A DNA stretch of 64,000 bases. Origin: Dyadobacter soli. GTDB taxonomy: Bacteria; Bacteroidota; Bacteroidia; Cytophagales; Spirosomataceae. Where the stretch lies: the NCBI RefSeq assembly GCF_900101885.1, contig NZ_FNAN01000016.1, positions 170,796 through 234,795 of the forward strand. Reading direction: 5' to 3'. The position numbers and the translations under genes were made by a program. This document shows, piece by piece, positions 61,386-64,000 of the stretch. The notes beneath the pieces were generated by a model. It had not been told where the DNA came from. It ran no database searches and was given only the letters and a program-made list of their open reading frames with translations. Every line of letters starts with the position of its first letter. Position 1 is the stretch's first letter.

Positions 61386-62387
61386 ATGAAACTTGTAAAA
61401 TTAGGAAGTCAGGGGCTCGTGGTACCATCGGTGGGACTGGGCTGTATGGGCATGACGGGCATGGCCCATATGGATATATATGGTAAGGCGGATGAAGCAG
61501 AAGCTATTGCCACGATCCACCGGTCCCTCGAACTCGGCGGGAATTTGCTCGACACGGCCGATCTCTATGGGCCTTTAATCAACGAACAGCTGATTGCAAA
61601 GGCGACGAAGGGCCGTCGTGCAGATTACCTCATCGCAACGAAGTTCGGCTGGGAAATCGACGACGATGCGCAGATTACCTGGAAGTTCCGGGCTGACAAA
61701 GCTTATGTTAAAAAGGCGGCCGAGCGTTCCCTCCAAAACCTGGGTACCGACTACATCGACCTGTACTACCTGCACCGGCTGGACGCCAATACGCCCATCG
61801 AGGAAACGGTGGAAGCGATGGCCGACCTGGTGAAGGAAGGTAAAGTACGTTATATAGGGTTGTCGGAAGTTTCGGCCGAAACCGTCAGGCGCGCCCATGC
61901 GGTCCACCCGGTGACGGCCGTGCAAACCGAGTATTCGCTTTTTGAACGCAGTCCCGAAGAAGCAGGCATTATGCAGGCGCTGGAAGAGCTGCGCGTTGGG
62001 TTTGTAGCGTACTCGCCATTGGGGCGCGGGTTCATTTCCGGCGAGCTGAAAAGTCCGGACGATCTGGCCGAAGACGATTTCAGGCGCGGTATCCCGCGTT
62101 TCCAGGGCGAGCAGTTTTATAAAAACCTGGACTTGCTTGCGGAAATACAGCGGATCGCTGCGGAAAAGCAGGTAACGTCGTCGCAGCTGGCACTGGCCTG
62201 GGTGATTGCCAAAGGCGCCGTACCCATTCCGGGAACGAAACGCCGGAAATACCTGGAAGAAAATATCGCTGCCACTGAAATCGAGCTCAGCGCGGCCGAC
62301 CTGGCGCGATTGGAAGCGATCATCCCATTGGGTACCGAAACGGGCGATCGTTACGACAAGTTTGGTATGGACGCCATCGACCGGTAG
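61386..62387 (+). CDS. Aldo/keto reductase
   Basis: ATG at 61386 (MKLVKLGSQGLVVPSVGLGC) is the family start; the product is 333 residues. The catalytic tetrad is visible as D and Y in LDTADLYGP, K in IATKFGW and H in YYLHRLDANTP. NADPH-binding segments are KGAVPIPGTKRRKYLEEN and the upstream AYSPLGRGF. It resembles the YajO/AKR13-type enzymes that reduce aldehydes and small ketones. It is followed 49 bases later by an AraC regulator gene on the same strand, which may control it. The physiological substrate is unknown. Confidence 0.93.
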   Translation: MKLVKLGSQGLVVPSVGLGCMGMTGMAHMDIYGKADEAEAIATIHRSLELGGNLLDTADLYGPLINEQLIAKATKGRRADYLIATKFGWEIDDDAQITWKFRADKAYVKKAAERSLQNLGTDYIDLYYLHRLDANTPIEETVEAMADLVKEGKVRYIGLSEVSAETVRRAHAVHPVTAVQTEYSLFERSPEEAGIMQALEELRVGFVAYSPLGRGFISGELKSPDDLAEDDFRRGIPRFQGEQFYKNLDLLAEIQRIAAEKQVTSSQLALAWVIAKGAVPIPGTKRRKYLEENIAATEIELSAADLARLEAIIPLGTETGDRYDKFGMDAIDR

Positions 62388-62436
62388 CCATCGTGCGGGC
62401 AGGGCAATGTCCTGCCCGTTTACTTATATTTAAACA

Positions 62437-63351
62437 ATGAAAAAGCAGACCCCCTACATTATACATTCGATTTCGGAGCAGCACCGCATTCTTGGCTTGC
62501 CGGGGCCGGTGCACCCGCTGGTGAGCGTATTCGATTTTGACGAAATGGATCACGCGCATGCCGATACCAGCAAGGAAATGCTGGTGATGGATATGTATTG
62601 CATTTCCCTGAAAAGAAATGTAGCCGGTAAAGTGCGTTACGGGCAGGGCTTCTGTGATTTCGACGAAGGGATCATGTTCTGCACGGCACCGGGCCAGGTG
62701 ACGAGCAATATTTCCGAGGACCACAGGCCCAGCGGCTGCTGCGTCGTGTTCCATCCCGATTTTATCAGGCGTCACCCGCTCGGGCAGCGCATGCAAGAGT
62801 ACGGCTTTTTCGATTATGCCGTCAACGAGGCGCTTCACTTGTCCGAACAGGAGGAAAGTTTGGTGCTGTCGGTGATGAAAATGCTACGCGACGAAATCGG
62901 CGGCCGGATCGACGCATACTCCGAAAATGTCACTATCGCGCACCTGGAATTGCTTTTGAGCTATGGACAACGTTTTTACGGCAGGCAGTTCCTGACGCGC
63001 AAGCCTGTCACGAGCGACGTGCTCGTGCGCTTGGAAAAGCTCCTGTCCGACTACTTCGCCAGCGACCGGCCCATTTCCGAAGGTTTGCCGACGGTATCCT
63101 ACCTGGCCGGCGAACTCAATTTTTCAGACAGCTACCTGAGCGATCTGCTCAAAAATCTCACGGGGCAAAACACGCAGCAGCATATTCACCGGTTTGTGAT
63201 CGAAAGGGCCAAAGCATTGCTTACCCAAACGCAGCTCACGGTAAGCGAGATTGGTTTCAGGTTGGGCTTTGAATTTCCACAATCGTTCAGCCGCTTATTT
63301 AAAAGCAAAACGAACGCAACGCCGCTGAACTACCGGCGTTCGTTGAGCTAA
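62437..63351 (+). CDS. AraC-family regulator
   Basis: A 304-residue regulator. The N-terminal ligand domain is cupin-like (VLVMDMYCISLKRNV...GIMFCTAPGQVTSNI). The C-terminal DNA-binding domain has TVSYLAGELNFSDSYLSDLLKNLTGQNTQQHI and SEIGFRLGFEFPQSFSRLFKSKTNATPLNYR. This arrangement is often found next to aldo/keto reductase or short-chain dehydrogenase genes in Bacteroidota, as it is here, so control of the upstream reductase is plausible. The gene is the last protein gene before the rRNA operon. Confidence 0.9.
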   Translation: MKKQTPYIIHSISEQHRILGLPGPVHPLVSVFDFDEMDHAHADTSKEMLVMDMYCISLKRNVAGKVRYGQGFCDFDEGIMFCTAPGQVTSNISEDHRPSGCCVVFHPDFIRRHPLGQRMQEYGFFDYAVNEALHLSEQEESLVLSVMKMLRDEIGGRIDAYSENVTIAHLELLLSYGQRFYGRQFLTRKPVTSDVLVRLEKLLSDYFASDRPISEGLPTVSYLAGELNFSDSYLSDLLKNLTGQNTQQHIHRFVIERAKALLTQTQLTVSEIGFRLGFEFPQSFSRLFKSKTNATPLNYRRSLS

Positions 63352-63482
63352 GAATCAAAGGCAGAAAGAAATGGTTTTGCGCGATAAAAAAAATTATCTG
63401 AGCTAACTCCTTCTGATACAGGAAGATGACGTTCCGGGATCAATTTCTTTGAAATTTTTTTCAAAATATTTTTGACCGGCGC

Positions 63483-63512
63483 TTGCATTGTAACATTTAC
63501 TCTCTACTTTTG
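63483..63512 (+). promoter_or_regulatory. rRNA operon promoter
   Basis: TTG at 63483-63485, a 19-base spacer, and TACTTTTG at 63505-63512 match the Bacteroidota -33/-7 consensus very well. Transcription should start near 63519, giving a leader of about 150 bases. Confidence 0.75.
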
Positions 63513-63579
63513 CACTCCCAATCGGGAACAACGGCAGCGAAAACGATCGCCGCCACGAGTTTCGGGAAGTCCGAAGCAA

Positions 63580-63591
63580 CGTTCTTTGACA
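63580..63591 (+). promoter_or_regulatory. boxA-like antitermination sequence in the rRNA leader
   Basis: CGTTCTTTGACA resembles the boxA element (TGCTCTTTAACA in E. coli) and the GTTCTTTGAC phrase usual in Bacteroidota rRNA leaders. It is expected to load the Nus antitermination complex. Confidence 0.55.
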
Positions 63592-63668
63592 TGATGAAGA
63601 GAGCAAAAAGATAGGTTCGTTAGAAACATTCGATCCGCTTTTTAGGAAGCGAGATCATATTAATATTT

Positions 63669-64000
<332 letters not shown>

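Larger units (their letters stand above)
63352..63668. other. Intergenic region with rRNA promoter and leader
   Basis: This 317-base gap holds no protein gene. It contains an AT-rich segment with an inverted repeat (TTTGAAA...TTTCAAA near 63449-63467) that may act as an upstream activating element. The rRNA promoter (63483-63512) and the rRNA leader with a boxA-like sequence near 63580-63591 follow. Confidence 0.7.

Noticed and set aside
63489..63496. TGTAACAT within the rRNA promoter spacer, and another at 32279-32286
   Set aside because: Both are single copies without the 21-bp partner, so they are unlikely to be HTCS sites.

Overview
The window is a 64 kb piece of a Bacteroidota chromosome, most likely Cytophagales and Dyadobacter/Spirosomataceae-like. 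The evidence is SusC/SusD and TonB receptor genes, a hybrid two-component regulator, a type IX secretion sorting domain, PepSY membrane proteins, repeated TAnnTTTG -7 promoter boxes, and the 5' part of a 16S rRNA gene at the right edge. The genus is a judgement from memory of 16S sequences, not a search. No tRNA, CRISPR array, insertion sequence or prophage was seen.

Layout. 1-2.65 kb (minus): MFS transporter (cut by the edge), GNAT acetyltransferase, MocR-type regulator. 2.9-10.0 kb (plus): a tightly packed iron/siderophore-type operon with an ECF sigma factor, a short FecR-like anti-sigma, a DUF4374 protein, one open frame joining an inner-membrane PepSY protein to an outer-membrane TonB receptor, and a DUF4374 lipoprotein. 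It looks like a XusABC-type xenosiderophore system with the receptor and PepSY parts fused. 10.1-15.3 kb: a beta-lactamase-fold lipoprotein without its catalytic residues, an RclA-like flavoprotein and an FtsX/MacB-type permease. 15.5-21.4 kb: histidine kinase, NarL-type response regulator, S74-chaperone protein and T9SS cargo protein. 21.5-26.7 kb (minus): ABC-F ATPase, GH43 glycosidase, LytTR regulator and LytS-like kinase.

27.1-38.4 kb is a polysaccharide-utilization-like locus: SusC, SusD, hybrid two-component system (HTCS) and a double-domain CE1 esterase. The susC and HTCS promoters share the same direct repeat, with the same 21-bp period and the same 30-bp distance to identical -7 boxes. 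This is a good candidate for the HTCS operator. 38.5-42.0 kb: Tat-type alkaline phosphatase, FCD/GntR regulator and Fsr-like exporter; the last two have the same 18-bp operator-like sequence over their start codons. 42.1-47.3 kb: secreted CX5R phosphatase in an operon with a TonB receptor, divergent from a membrane AraC regulator.

47.3-50.9 kb: a siderophore-type TonB receptor divergent from a second, unfused PepSY protein. 50.9-63.4 kb: NAD-binding oxidoreductase, Crp-like regulator, four AraC regulators, an S41 peptidase, two alpha/beta hydrolases, a TPR histidine kinase, a low-affinity iron permease family protein and an aldo/keto reductase. The window closes with a well-formed rRNA promoter, the rRNA leader and 332 bases of 16S rRNA. 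Iron acquisition recurs at three places: 2.9-10 kb, 47.3-50.9 kb and 60.8-61.2 kb.
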